A stretch of DNA of 64,000 nt from Brienomyrus brachyistius (Eukaryota > Chordata > Actinopteri > Osteoglossiformes > Mormyridae), in NCBI RefSeq assembly GCF_023856365.1, contig NC_064536.1, positions 38,060,776-38,124,775 of the forward strand, given 5' to 3'. This document shows, piece by piece, positions 1-10,712 of this stretch; positions within the stretch are counted from its first letter, which is position 1, and every line of letters begins with the position of its first letter. Below the pieces are notes generated by a model. It saw only the letters and a program-made list of their open reading frames with translations, had not been told where the DNA came from and made no database searches. The position numbers and the translations under genes were made by a program.

Positions 1-321
1 GGAGCGAGGCAGGGCGACGAGGCACCGGAGAGGGACCCGCAGGCGACAGCCGACCCGAAGGGCCAGGACTCGCAGGCACCAACCGAGCCCCAGCGCAGGC
101 GAGGCAGGGCGAGCCAGGGGGCAGGGCGGGCGGGACCCCAGCCCTGCGTCTGTGTCCCCTCCCTTTACGGGACACAGACATGATGACCCCAGGTCGGGGT
201 CGAGTTCGCCGGGGCCAGGGAGAAACAGTCACAAGTTCTGTCCCCGAGGGGTCCCATTCCAGCTCCTCTACCTCCGAAGAGGGAGGAGCCAAGATGGAGT
301 CGTCCGGGACCACCTCGGGGA

Positions 322-1074
322 CTAGGGTGAAAGGGACAGGAGCTGGGGCTGCTGCAGGCGGAGGGGTGCCTCTGGAGCTGCGGCAGCGCGGTCAGGACTT
401 GGAGCGCGGTCAGGACTTGGAGCGCGGTCAGGACTTGGAGCGTGGTCAGGACTTGGATGTGGCTGCAGTGGGGGCGCCGGCCCGGGAGCTGCAGGTGGTT
501 GCAGTGGGGGCGCCGGCCCGGGAGCTGCAGGTGGCTGCAGTGGGGGCGCCTGCCCGGGAGCTGCAGGTGGCTGCAGTGGGGGCGCCAACCCGGGAGCTGC
601 AGGAGGCGAAGGCGGCTGCGCAGGCAGCGGCGGCAGCGAAGGCGGCTGCGCAGGCAGCGGCGGCAGCGAAGGCGGCTGCGCCGGCAGTGGCGGCAGCACG
701 GGAGCGGGGTCCGCCGGCAGCAACGGAGGGAGGTCCTCTGTACCGGCGATCGCTGGTCTCATTCGTCTCCCTCGCTGGCGCCTGGCGCTGGCGGGAGGCG
801 GCGCGACGTCCGTAAAAACGGACGGCGGAAGAAAGGCCTCCGGCTCCGGGTAAGGGTAGAGGAAGAGCTCCTCGTCCTCGTCCTCACTGGAGAACCAGTA
901 CTTCCACACGGGATCGGGGTCGCGTGTGGTCAGCCTCCGGGCTGGAGGTAGGGCGGGTACTTCCCTCTCGTCCTCCGTCGGGAGCCAAAGCCTGGAGAGC
1001 GAGCAGGCGCCGAGATAGATCGGCTCTTCTGGGAGCCTCTTCCTCCCTCTCCGCTTCTTTTTGGGGTCCGTCAT
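322..1074 (-). CDS. Proline-rich ORF of LTR element copy 1 (250 aa, probably interrupted)
   Basis: The start codon at 1074 lies 2 bases inside the internal region from the LTR edge. The N-terminal about 120 residues are non-repetitive, with a basic start (MTDPKKKRRGRK), a segment CSLSRLWLPTEDEREVPALP and an acidic patch SSEDEDEE. A low-complexity proline/alanine tract follows, coded by short tandem repeats. The frame stops near 322. Sequence just beyond (about 160-300, minus) still encodes a peptide, EVEELEWDPSG, that is conserved in the second copy, so this copy is probably frame-disrupted. It may be a gag-like protein of a non-autonomous element. I do not recognise a known domain. Confidence 0.5.
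   Translation of the reverse strand: MTDPKKKRRGRKRLPEEPIYLGACSLSRLWLPTEDEREVPALPPARRLTTRDPDPVWKYWFSSEDEDEELFLYPYPEPEAFLPPSVFTDVAPPPASARRQRGRRMRPAIAGTEDLPPLLPADPAPVLPPLPAQPPSLPPLPAQPPSLPPLPAQPPSPPAAPGLAPPLQPPAAPGQAPPLQPPAAPGPAPPLQPPAAPGPAPPLQPHPSPDHAPSPDRAPSPDRAPSPDRAAAAPEAPLRLQQPQLLSLSP
390..715. repeat. Short GC-rich tandem repeats inside the proline-rich ORF
   Basis: Units of 18 bp (cttggagcgcggtcagga) occur about 4 times, then 36-bp units (ggtggctgcagtgggggcgcc...) about 4 times, then GCGGCGGCAG-type repeats. They explain why several frames on both strands stay open here. They are coding repeats of the minus-strand ORF, or neutral expansion within it. Confidence 0.75.
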
Positions 1075-1360
1075 TCTGTCACGGGAGACGGCAGCGATCG
1101 CGGGCAGAGCGGCGATCGTGCGGGCAGGAAGTAGGCAAGGCAAACAGAGTACGGGGTATACGGGGATTTAATGAAGGCAAGGCAGGACAGGACATGGGCA
1201 TCGACAACATCAATGACGGACAAAGGACTCGGGTAAGACACGGACTGAAATACACAGGACTGAGCAAATGAACTAGATACAGCTGGGTACAATCGGGAGA
1301 AAACACGTGGGTAATCAGGGGGCGTGGCACACAGGAGGAGCCGACGAGCAGGGCATGACA

Positions 1361-1803
1361 CCTTGGTTTGTTAATTTTATTTTGATTGTGATTTTGTATT
1401 TATCTTGGGGGCGGTTAAGCAGGCCTAGCGGGGTAATGGAAAGCGGCGGTACCCTACTAACCTGGTGTTTTGTTCCCTCATCTGTGTTTCAGGGCTAGTA
1501 GCCTTGCGCCGCACCCGCCTGGTGTGTGGTGGACGTCACCCGTGTGCGTGTGCTGTAAAGTCACCGGTGTTGGTGTATTACGCCGTGTGCGGGGTCGATG
1601 GCAGGGATTGGGCGCTTACAGGGTTTTAGATTTATGGTGTGGACTACTGAACCTTTTCATTGAATATAATAAAACAATAACTTTTACTGGCTCGCGTCTC
1701 TGGCCCTTTCCGGTGATTCGAACCTGTGTGCTGTTCTGTCCCTGGGGTGGCGTAGTCGGCTACTCATAGGAAAAAAAGGGGTATTGTAGATCGCTAGGCC
1801 ACA
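1361..1803 (+). other. Unclassified stretch with polyadenylation-like signal
   Basis: No coding similarity is recognised. A cluster of AATATAATAAAACAATAA near 1660-1680 looks like a plus-strand polyadenylation region. The GC-rich text before it may be the 3' end of another retroelement. Homology to the second duplicate starts only at 1804. Confidence 0.3.
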
Positions 1804-2227
1804 CCTGCACTCGCAGGTGTTCGGGAAAAACAATGAAAACCCAAAGGAAACATTTCAGGCCCGAACAGATTTGGCGAATTGCCTGGCAAACTGCACTCTT
1901 TGATGTATTTTCTGCATCACATACAGTATACAAAAAACTGCCGCTTCCAAAATATCTCAATGAAATGCACATTGTCTGTGTGGCTGTGAGAGCCTGACTT
2001 GGCCTAGTTGGACTCCTACTATACGGAGCCAATAAATCTTTAAGATTTAATATTCCATCTCGGCTGAAGAGGTATCTTTTGAAAACAAAATAATCCAGCA
2101 ATAATAAAGGATCTTTCCGATTGCACAAAACCCTCTCAATTTGAAATTCCATTCTTATTATTTGTGCACCGATTGCAATTGTTCGCTCATCCTTGAATGG
2201 TGAGGCCATGACTGAACGGATTTCCAT
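1804..2227 (-). pseudogene. PIF/Harbinger transposase fossil, N-terminal part (copy A)
   Basis: The minus-strand reading gives a HARBI1-like N-terminus: MASPF start, then ERVL.NRKDPL, FKRYLFSRDGI, LLAPY, SQALTA.QTMCI and GSFLY.V.DAEN.SK..VCQAIR in that order. These are typical of the region before the DDE catalytic core. The catalytic part is absent, because homology ends near 1804. It is a fossil, duplicated in copy B (22913-23337). Confidence 0.75.
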
Positions 2228-2283
2228 GCACGGACACTGATTAAGTGTGTGAGATAATCATTGTTTACATAGAACATACCTGT

Positions 2284-2378
2284 GGCCTGTACTACAAAGC
2301 GGGCTTACTGGCTTATCGGGGTAACCTGTCAGATTGGCCTGTACTACGAAGCGGGGTAACTGGCTTATCGGGGTAACT
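2284..2378 (-). repeat. Harbinger-type terminal repeat, inverted relative to the 52-bp array
   Basis: Two units of ggcctgtactacgaagcggg... lie here in the opposite orientation to the array at 4362-5381. They look like the left terminal inverted repeat of a Harbinger-type element whose right end has been amplified. One unit reads ctacaaagc instead of ctacgaagc. Confidence 0.6.
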
Positions 2379-3889
2379 TTGCAAGTAACTTGATGACGTG
2401 TGGTGTAACTTCGCGATTAACTCGTACTACGAAAGGTGGGTAGGATTTAGTCGAGACATGTTGCTATAGCAATTTACGCTCCGAGCAGTTTTTGTTCTTG
2501 GTTAAGTGAACGTTTCCGCATAGCCAGCCCTATATGAGCACCGCCCCTCCCACTAAAATTTCTCCGAAGAAAATGCCGGCATTCCTGGATGATCCATACG
2601 ACTTTAGCAAGCGAATCGTGAGGGGCTCTCTCTGTCAATATGCATGAAATGGAGCAATGGCATATAATCTGCATACATTGTATTAATTAATAACTGTTAG
2701 AGGGAAAGTTATTCTGAAAACCCAAGAGGTGTGCATTGTTCCCTGTTGTCCACCGATCAAAGCACACTTCACTAGATGTGCCTGTCTTGTCTAGTTTTAA
2801 CCCATTCATGTATTGTCCCATTGCACATTATACAGATACATTCAAACAATCAAAAATGTAATAAAATTCGTACATAAAGCAATCTGGGAAACAAAGGCAT
2901 GTACAACAGTGGCCATGAGCCCAAAATGCTAAACCACCATGTCATCATAGCTGAAAGAACCTGTAATATTAGCTAATAACACAATTTGGCACAGATCACG
3001 AAATGGTTTGAGGCGCAAAACTAATCAGTGTGCATCAATGTCTGTGTACTGGACATCACAATTCTGTCATTAAAAAATGCCCCACCTTACTTCCATTAAA
3101 AGTTATTTAAACTTAAAAACTGAATATGGAATATGATGCTAACTTAACCCTGGTGACCGGTTCCTAGTCATTTTTTCACTACACATATGCTTCTGTTTTG
3201 TCCTGTTGTAAATCATTTGTTTGTTAAACAATGGCTCACCTAGCTTCTATTAAGTGTAATATGAACAGACACCTTTTTCTTATTAGCTGTAAAACATAGA
3301 AACACACTATTAAGTGGGGGCTATATACAGCAAATTCTTCATAATGAGTAGAAATACAAATACATAGCCCTTTCACTTGACATGATTTTATATTTCATCT
3401 TGACTTGCTGCCACATACGCTTCCCATTACTATTGCATTCGAAATCGGATCAGTTAAGTTATTGTTAACATTAGGTTTACATTATGAGTAACATCACAGT
3501 AATGGAACTTTAGGGAGCATTACATTACTTAACAGCAAATAATACGTAACTTCTGAATTGTGTCGCATCTGTGAGCCTTTGTATTTATTAACAGTAATTC
3601 AATTCTTTTCAGACAACACTTCATAGTCTAATACTCGGTTGTGAGATATTTTAGACCACGTTTTATAACCATGAAAATGTACTTTTCGGCAATATGTTGC
3701 TAACAAGCCTGCCTGCTTTTCTTGGCTGCAGTGGTATTGGACTTTCTTTGCAACGTTGATTTAAACTCCTCATATCCCCACATAATTAGCATTCAGTTTT
3801 CCTCTGTGAAATATGGAGATTGCGCCATGTGTCATTGACTTGCACTGCCGAATGTGCTCCATTTATGTGTACGCACACAAACTCCAATA
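2379..3889. other. AT-rich non-coding stretch, nothing recognised
   Basis: I see no credible gene or known repeat. The region lies between the two opposed Harbinger-type ends and may be the interior of that element. It is missing from copy B, where the corresponding element is about 0.2 kb long. Confidence 0.4.
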
Positions 3890-3900
3890 CAGTTAACACC

Positions 3901-4235
3901 ATCCATCCATCCATTTTCCAAACCGCTTATCCTACTGGGTCGCGGGGGGTCCGGAGCCTATCCAGGAAGCAATGGGCACGAGGCAGAGAACAACCCAGGA
4001 TCAGGGGCCAGCCCATCACAGGGCACACTCACACACCAGTCACACCTATGAGCAATTTTGCAACTGTAATTAGCCTTTGGACTGTGGGGGGAAACCGGAG
4101 TACCCGGAGGAAACCCCCCGACAACATGGGGAGAACAAGCAAACTCCACACACATGTAACCCAGGCGGAGACTCGAACCCGGGTCCCAGAGGTGTGAGGC
4201 AACAGTGCTAACCACTGCACCACCATGCCGCCCCG
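3901..4235 (-). mobile_element. tRNA-derived SINE, complete, 11-bp target duplication
   Basis: On the minus strand the element begins with a tRNA-like head (GGTTAGCACTG as A box, GGGTTCGAGTCTCC as B box) and ends with a (GGAT)n tail. It is flanked by the perfect 11-bp repeat cagttaacacc at 3890-3900 and 4236-4246, showing target-primed insertion. Other copies in this window are at 22658, 34926, 48214, 55623 and 59181. Confidence 0.88.
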
Positions 4236-4361
4236 CAGTTAACACCAATTTAACAAATCAACTTCTTAACTGGCGTCGTAGTACTGATTAGCACCGACTG
4301 AGACAACCCGATTTTGTCAACTCAGCGTTCGCAAATTAATTCCAGGTTAAATCTGATTTGG

Positions 4362-5381
4362 TTAAACCCCCTTTGTAGTACAGGCCACGGGCCAATCCGA
4401 CAAGTTACCCAGATAAGCCAGAAAGCCCGCTTCGTAGAACAGGCCAATCCGACAAGTTACTCCGATAAGCCAGTAACCCCGTTTCGTAGAACAGGCCAAT
4501 CCAACAAGTTACCCCGATAAGCCAGTAACCCCGCTTCGTAGTACAGGCCAATCCGACAAGTTACCCCGATAAGCCAGTAACCCTGCTTCGTAGTACAGGC
4601 TAATCCGACAACTTACCCAGATAATCCAGTAACCCCACATCGTAGTACAGGCCAATCTGACAAGTTACCCAGACAAGCCAGTAACTCCGCTTCGTAGTAC
4701 AGGCCAATCCGACAAGTTACTCTGATAAGCCAGTAACCCCGCTTCGTAGTACAGCCCAATCCGACAAGTTACCCCGATAAGCCAGTAACCCCGCTTCGTA
4801 GTACAGGCCAATCCGACAAGTTTCCCCGATAAGCCAGTAACCCCGCTTCGTAGTACAGGCCAATCCGACAAGTTACCCAGATAAGCCAGTAACCCCGCTT
4901 CGTAGTACAGGCCAATCCGACAAGTTACTCTGATAAGCCAGTAACCCCGCTTCATAGTACAGGCCAATCCGACAAGTTACCCCGATAAGCCAGTAACCCC
5001 GCTTCGTAGTACAGGCCAATCCGACAAGTTACCCAGATAAGCCAGTAACCCCGCTTCGTAGTACAGGCCAATCCGACAAGTTACTCTGATAAGCCAGTAA
5101 CCCCGCTTCATAGTACAGGCCAATCCGACAAGTTACCCCGATAAGCCAGAAACCCCGCTTCGTAGTACAGGCCAATCCGACAAGTTACCCCGATAAGCCA
5201 GAAACCCCGCTTCGTAGTACAGGCCAATCCGACAAGTTACCCCGATAAGCCAGAAACCCCGCTTCGTAGTACAGGCCAATCCGACAAGTTACCCCGATAA
5301 GCCAGAAACCCCGCTTCGTAGTACAGGCCAATCCGACAAGTTACCCCGATAAGCCAGAAACCCCGCTTCGTAGTACAGGCC
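4362..5381 (+). repeat. 52-bp tandem array made of Harbinger-type end units (about 19 copies)
   Basis: The unit reads caggccaatccgacaagtta ccccgataagccagtaaccc cgcttcgtagta (52 bp). Most changes are single bases. The last five copies (about 5120-5381) share the variant gccagaaacc in place of gccagtaacc, a sign of recent local expansion at the right edge. In copy B the same site holds only about two units (23505-23603). Confidence 0.9.
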
Positions 5382-6371
5382 GCCGATCGCAATTAAAGCT
5401 TGTGTCACTTCATTTTACACACATCCTGTCCTGCCCAGATTTTTCTTAATCGTTCCCCGACTCTCCGTCTTCCTGCTCCTGCTTCCCTGCTCCGATTCAC
5501 GACATCTGTGACGTAATAAGTAAACTGGAAAAAGCCAAGCTGAATGGAAGCATATTGCCACCTATTGTAGCAGAGTCAAACATACTTCGGTCAATAAATC
5601 TATTCCCCTCCCGTGCATGTATACTGGGAGAAGGACAGTAGCCCGATTGAATGGCATAGTCAGGCTATAACTGTAGCTCAGCTTAGCTGTGCATGTTAAT
5701 GTACTGACTGTTAGCTGTTCACGCCAACCGGAACAACTTAGCAGTGATGGGTTACTCTTCTTTGGCCAGCCCTTCAGTGTAATGTCATACACCCTGGACA
5801 AGGTAGGGTCACAACCTGTCTGAATCGCAGATACTTCACTGGCAATGGATCAATTGTAAGTAATTCTCATCTCATGAAGCACGTCTCATCATCACATGCT
5901 TCTACAAAACTAGTGACCAAGAATGCCGGTGTTGATAGTAGCACAAACCAGGTCCAGCTAACATGAGCTCCACTGACAAAGAAGGAGACGGAGACACGCC
6001 ATCCAAGCAGTCTAAACTTGATTTTTCTGCTCCCTGAAATTTGTGACACAGGCTGAACTAAACAGACCAGTTAGCCATGTATGTTGTTGTGAACATGCTG
6101 TCGTTACAGATAGTTGAGTCAGATTCCTTCAGAGATCTCATTGGTAAAATACCTGTTAGAGGACATCTTACACACCGAGTATGCTAAAATGAATGTCGAG
6201 CTCAAACGCTCGTTTTAAAAACACCAGCCGACATTTAAAATTTTTTTGTTAGGTGATTTAACAAAAACAAGTGCGTCATTGTCGTTTCAGAATATGGCTT
6301 CCAATTTCCTGTCACACGTCTGGTTTTGTCACAATTTATAATTATAGTTCAACATAAAATATTGCATTACA
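5382..6371. other. Non-coding duplicated sequence
   Basis: No gene recognised. The stretch is closely matched at 23604-24794. Around 5446-5505 it holds a piece of an LTR-like 3' end (cgttccccgactctccgtc...) that is more complete in copy B at 23681-23903. Confidence 0.5.
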
Positions 6372-6966
6372 TTAAATAAACTGTTTATCATGTCTTTGCT
6401 GGTCACTCAGCACTGCGAAACTGTTTCCGGAATGATCTTCTTTTGTATGAAGCATCAGGATTTTGTCTGTACTGTACAAACTCCAACAATAATCAGCCAT
6501 CATATTTACACTCCAACATCTTTGGTATCTTTGCTTAATTTCACTACTATCTTGGTGAAATCTCTCAACTTGCTCCTCACTATACTCACCCAAATTTTCA
6601 GGAAAGTAATCAAGGTGTGAGACTAGGAAATGCATCTGGACACTCATTCTACATCCAAGATCTTGAAAACGACATATCATATCCTTGACGTGAACCTCAT
6701 AGTCAAATAAATTCTTGTTTCCGAGAAATATATCAATGACTTTACGGAATTCTTCCCAGACTTGCCTCTCCACTGTCACCATTTTGGCTGCAAATACACT
6801 GTCCTTCAGCAACCTTCTTATCTGTGGTCCAACAAAGATTCCACCTTTTAATTTACCATCACTGATTTCTGTAAATTCACTGACTAGGTACTGAAAAGCT
6901 TCACTTTCCTTATCTAACGCTTTAACAAAGTTTAAGGTTGGCGCTAGTGGACCAGCAACAGCATAC
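6372..6966 (-). pseudogene. Transposon-derived exon with FHQD...MMADYCW domain (copy A)
   Basis: The minus-strand frame is open from a possible acceptor (GTTACAG near 6967) to a stop near 6372. It contains the ordered motifs FLGN, NLGC/DLGCRMSVQMHFL, SHLDYFPENLG, EEQVERFHQD, RYQ..W and MMADYCWSL. I know this block from many unannotated, mobile-element-associated proteins in fish, cnidarians and insects, but cannot name the superfamily with certainty. The A copy has V where B has G in EEQ(G)ERFHQD-type sequence. It is a C-terminal fragment and unlikely to be a host gene. Confidence 0.55.
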
Positions 6967-8110
6967 CTGTAACTTTACATAACTGCAAGCTGCCTGTAAA
7001 CCCTGCTGACTAGTTTGTACAAAAAATTAATCTTTGACAGGTTACTGGTGACTGGTATCAGAATGACATTATTAGGTACACAATGCATTATATATGAAAC
7101 AGAAAAACCAGACGTGCTGGAGAAAAATGTTTGCTTATGAAGGATATTTGAAAAATGACATTTGATATTATTCACCAAATTTGATGTCGGCTAATGTAAT
7201 TGAACATGGAGTTGAATGTAAGTTTCTATCGGGGGGGGGGAGGGGGGATCCAAAATCTTTGACATATTCAAACATACAAAAAATGTTACGCAATAGTTAC
7301 TTTACCTTATGGGAAAATTCTGAGAAATAGCCTGTCAAGCATGGGTTATACGTATAGGCAAATATAGCATGGATTTCAAAGTGCATTTTCTTGAAAACGG
7401 TACAGTAGATGTTAATCAAATTTTGTCTGAAAATAGCTTAGGATCTTGCCTGTCAGAAAGTATAAGACTTGTTTATCTCGTTTACTTTCCTAAATGCTAG
7501 CTGATACCGTAATGTAATGTCTATGCATACACCACATATTAAAAGCTCGTATAGCTTGACCGCCCATCTGACCAAAGTTGACAAACCTGATTTCATGTCA
7601 AAAACAGTAATCACTGACTAATTAGTAGCATAACAAGAACCTTTTTTTACAATAGGCAGTTGACTAGTCATTGTCCTGTCCTGGCTGTTCCCCTGAACAC
7701 TGTGCAGACCGGGTTGAGTAACTGTAGCTACATCAGCAATTCTACAAGGATCGGCAGGCAGTCTGTGACTCCTTGTGTTAATCCATTCATATTCGCCATT
7801 TTATTGTTGCATATTACATGCAAGCAACCCAGTGTGTCTGATCTGAACTGTGTTATTCTGGGGAAAATGGCATGGGAACATAGCGTACAAATGGAGAGAA
7901 TCAGCGCCGAGATCTTTCATTGGCTTGGCTTAAAAATACAAAAATGTAATGAAAAAAATTGTGACACTAATGAGTACATACAACAGTAAAAGTATTAGGC
8001 CAGGAGTTATTCGTATATTTATTACATTTAATACAAGTTAATCGTAATTACACGTGTCTGCAAAATTAAAGCCAGTGCTATACTTTCTGGGCACAGCAAG
8101 GTACTATCCC
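6967..8110. other. Non-coding stretch between fossil exon and V exon
   Basis: No gene recognised. It holds a poly-G run near 7231-7246 and, at about 7484-7575, a block (ctgataccgtaatgt...agcttgaccgcc) that recurs twice around the V exon of copy C. Confidence 0.4.
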
Positions 8111-8525
8111 CCTCCCCCATGGGTGCTCCTCTCCTGACTCAGCCAAAGACTAAAGACATTTTGGGACTTGGCAAAAGACTAAATGCATTTTGTGGTGCCT
8201 TTCGTGAATCAGCAAAAGACAATATCCATTTTCCAATTCCGCAAAATCAATTTCATCCACAAAATGACTGTGCATCATTCACAAAATGCATTTCGACCAC
8301 AAAATGTCTTTCTTCTGTTGACGAAATGCAAAGTGCTGATATCAATTCTGTGAACAAAATGAAACATTCCTTTTTGATTTCTGTGCATGAAAGAAAGTGA
8401 AGTCTTTTTGCTCTTGTGGACAGAATACTGGAAGGAATTACTTGATTTCCTCATTAAATGATGCTTTTTGTGGCTGAGAATGTATTTTACGCGAAAATGA
8501 GGGCTTGACACTTGGTGCCCCATAG
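8110..8525. repeat. Repeat with recurring ACAAAATG motifs, MITE-like (copy A)
   Basis: The motif (a/c)aaaatg(c/a/t) recurs many times on both strands, and the segment runs from atgggtgctcc to a right end ggtgccccatag, weakly inverted. It is matched by 26555-26925 in copy B and missing from copy C. It is probably a small non-autonomous DNA element; the ends are not firm. Confidence 0.35.
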
Positions 8526-8573
8526 TTGCACATTTACCATAATTTGCCGTTGAATTGAATTAAATTAAATTAC

Positions 8574-9635
8574 CTGTGAATTTCAGCTTTGTACAGTTTC
8601 CAAACTTTAGATCACTGCTTTGGATGCAGCAATAGATCAGCAGATCTGCCGCAGTGATGTTCTTCAGCTGCAGACTGTGTGTGTTAGAGTCAGAAACAGG
8701 AACCAGCCTCCCTCTGTATTCATCTCCGATGTTATCAAGATCCATATCATATCCAAAGCTGAACCTCAGGTCCATGACTCTGGCTGGTATGTGGTCTGAC
8801 TGCAGGGAAAACCAGGAAAGCTCCATTTTTACAGGGATCCCACAAGGCAGAGTGGCTGCTCCTCCAGGCTGGACCTCTATCACCACCACCTCCTCAGCCT
8901 GGGTCACCAGAGCAACACTGCAACCTGGAGACACAGAAAACAGAGTAAATACAATATTAATAAAGGCTGAATTAAGGTATAAAGTGTTGTGGTAATAATA
9001 AACAGGCTTCTGCGTTAAGATATTTAAAATAGTGCCCTGCATCACCTGGGACATTACTACCCTGAATCTGCAACCGCTAAAATCAAGAAAACCAGTTTGA
9101 ACTGTTTGTCATTACAAAGCAAATGGTTCACATGTTTAGTAAGAAGCTGTTTGTAAATGGACGATATGCTCTAAGATTATTTCTGTCTCACATCACATCT
9201 GTTTATAAATTCTTACAAGTGTTCTAGATTGTGTGAAAGGCTTTGTACCACATAAAACAACAGTAAGTAAGACACTTCCTTCAAAACATTAACTTGTGTT
9301 GTTGCGTTTTATTGAAATTAAGATAATAGTCAGTATCTCTGTATTCAAACAGTCGCGTTATTCTCAGTATCACAGCCTCGGCTCTATGGCGTCATTTCTT
9401 CAGGTTACATCATTAACGACCAATAATACTGACATTATTATCAGCATTTTCAGTTTAATTTTGATTGTATTTTTTGTATTAATATTGCAGTCACGTTTGA
9501 TATATTTAATATGAACATAAACATCGATCAGAGACATATCTGGAGATACTAAACACTATAAACATTAAAATATCAAAAACACCATGAAATGTTAAATCGT
9601 TCATACTCACAAAGGAATGCGAGACCGAAAAACAT
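8574..9635 (-). CDS. Ig V-set receptor cassette A: signal exon + V exon (partial gene)
   Basis: Exon 1 is 9611-9635 (25 bp, MFFGLAFL, donor GTGAGT). Exon 2 is 8574-8924 (351 bp, acceptor tctgtgtctccag, donor GTAATTT); both junctions are phase 1. The V domain has the first Cys in LPCGIP, the core Trp in LSWFSLQS, the D...Y-C type end (ADLLIYCC) and a J-like end FGNCTKLKF. Family knowledge suggests a NITR- or CD8-like V domain of an immune-type receptor. It has a single V with no I domain visible, and the second glycine of FGxG is Cys. No hinge/transmembrane exon follows within the window: left of the duplication lies an LTR element. Its missing exons may be beyond the window, or the cassette may be incomplete. 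Confidence 0.75.
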
Positions 9636-9639
9636 TTTA

Positions 9640-10015
9640 AAGCAGATTTAAGTATTAGGAAGCTATCTTCATTCCAATACAAGGCTGAATTTGTTAAGTA
9701 CTAAGTTGAGAGTCAGATCACAAAAGGAAATATAGATAATGAAGCCTGTTAGCCAAAAGTGTGAAGTTAACAACATCTCACACTCACAGCTCTGCTCTGT
9801 TATAACCCGGATATTATAGCAGGAGCAGTTTGTACCAAATTACCTGCTGGTCCTTTAATGCTGGACTCTGTTCACCACAGAGATTCACACTAAATACAGA
9901 AATAACCAGCAGGACCACAGAGGAAGTGAGTGAAAACAGCACAGCACTGATAGTTTAGCAAAACACAAGAGCTGCTAACTTAAGCTCACTGAACACAATC
10001 TCTGTGGGCCCAGTG
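9640..10015 (-). promoter_or_regulatory. Upstream region of cassette A (TATA-like and ETS-like sites)
   Basis: On the minus strand, TATAATAT lies at 9811-9818, about 180 bp before the ATG. The plus-strand string gaggaagt at 9920-9927 fits an ETS/PU.1 core, and ccacag beside it gives TGTGGT on the minus strand (RUNX-like). The block is conserved upstream of cassettes B and C. Function is inferred from motif and position only. Confidence 0.4.
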
Positions 10016-10592
10016 CACTCTCTCGTACCCGTGTTTGTGGGGTTCTGGGGGCGGGCTGGTCCAGGGGGCTGTGCATACTGGGAGGTTTGTGCCTGAGAAA
10101 GTTCATGTCTGTTTAAATGAGATGAAAGAGTATAATGCAGATTACAGCTCTGTTCATTCTACAGAGAGCATAGTGTGGGGCTCATCTGCATGTTTGGGTA
10201 AGATCCACACCTGCTACAGTCTCTGCTGTAAAATCTCTAATACTCAGACAATCACAGGCTTCTCTAAATAAGGAAACCCCACCTCTGGCCCTCTGGAGCT
10301 GCTTAGAAACTAACCAGGGCCTTTTAAATCATCTGCTTACTGATTTAGGAGCAAACTGTGGCCTGTGTCTCTGGTGCACTGTCGGGTCTCTCTGTGACTG
10401 ACGTTAATAACACCTGATGGAAAGTCTGTCACAAGCTGGTGGGTTTCAACAGCTTCACCCTGAACGTCTGCAGGGTGCGGTTGTGAATCTTGTTTCCATG
10501 GTGACGATGGGGCCACAGGCCTCTGGGTCAAAGCTACACTAAAATGTCTGCTCTCTCCTCTGTAGCTGTAATAAAACACACAGGATCTTCAC
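10016..10592. other. Conserved duplicated block upstream of cassette A
   Basis: No coding potential is recognised. Its two ends recur in copies B (about 28440 and 32000-32325) and C (about 55315-56245). In B the two ends are separated by the LINE inserts at 28.6-31.9 kb. Confidence 0.5.
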
Positions 10593-10712
10593 ATGAATCC
10601 CAGAGAGGAGCTGATTTGTGTCAGCAGGACACCAGTAAAGCTCTCTGAGAAGGACTTTACCTTATTTATGGAATGTTTAAAGAGGGAGAGAAAAGGTGCT
10701 CAGTCATCGTGA
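10593..10712 (+). other. Short conserved open frame with possible splice donor
   Basis: A 39-codon plus-strand frame starts MNPREELI and contains KLSEKDFTLFMECLKRE. It runs into TCATCGTGAGT, which looks like a donor. The ATG and first codons recur at 32326 (B, stop after DFT) and 56247 (C, diverges after KLSEQD). It might be a relic first exon of another duplicated gene; I recognise no family. Confidence 0.25.

Larger units (their letters stand above)
1..1360 (-). mobile_element. LTR retroelement, 5' LTR plus part of internal region (copy 1, cut by window edge)
   Basis: The minus-strand 5' LTR is 1077-1360. It starts TGTCATGCCC, ends CCCGTGACA and carries AATAAA on the minus strand. The internal region continues to the window edge, so the 3' LTR is not seen. 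It is the same family as the complete element at 14841-17453. The 5 bases after the LTR (ccttg) are the predicted target duplication, but the partner lies outside the window. The short LTR and immediate ATG recall the Tf1/sushi type of Ty3/gypsy elements; that placement is inference, since no pol is present here. Confidence 0.8.

Noticed and set aside
3901..4235. A genuine tRNA gene
   Set aside because: A- and B-box-like strings belong to a SINE head with a (GGAT)n tail and target duplication. No cloverleaf is seen.
4362..5381. CRISPR-like array of 52-bp units
   Set aside because: No spacers. The unit is a DNA-transposon end repeated head to tail.
7660..7989. 109-codon plus-strand frame
   Set aside because: No recognisable domain. 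The copy B counterpart changes frame after about 60 codons, so no constraint is apparent.
8654..8995. Plus-strand frames opposite the V exons (also 27053-27394 and 48909-49250)
   Set aside because: Antisense shadows of the V exons. The minus strand has the Ig motifs and splice sites.
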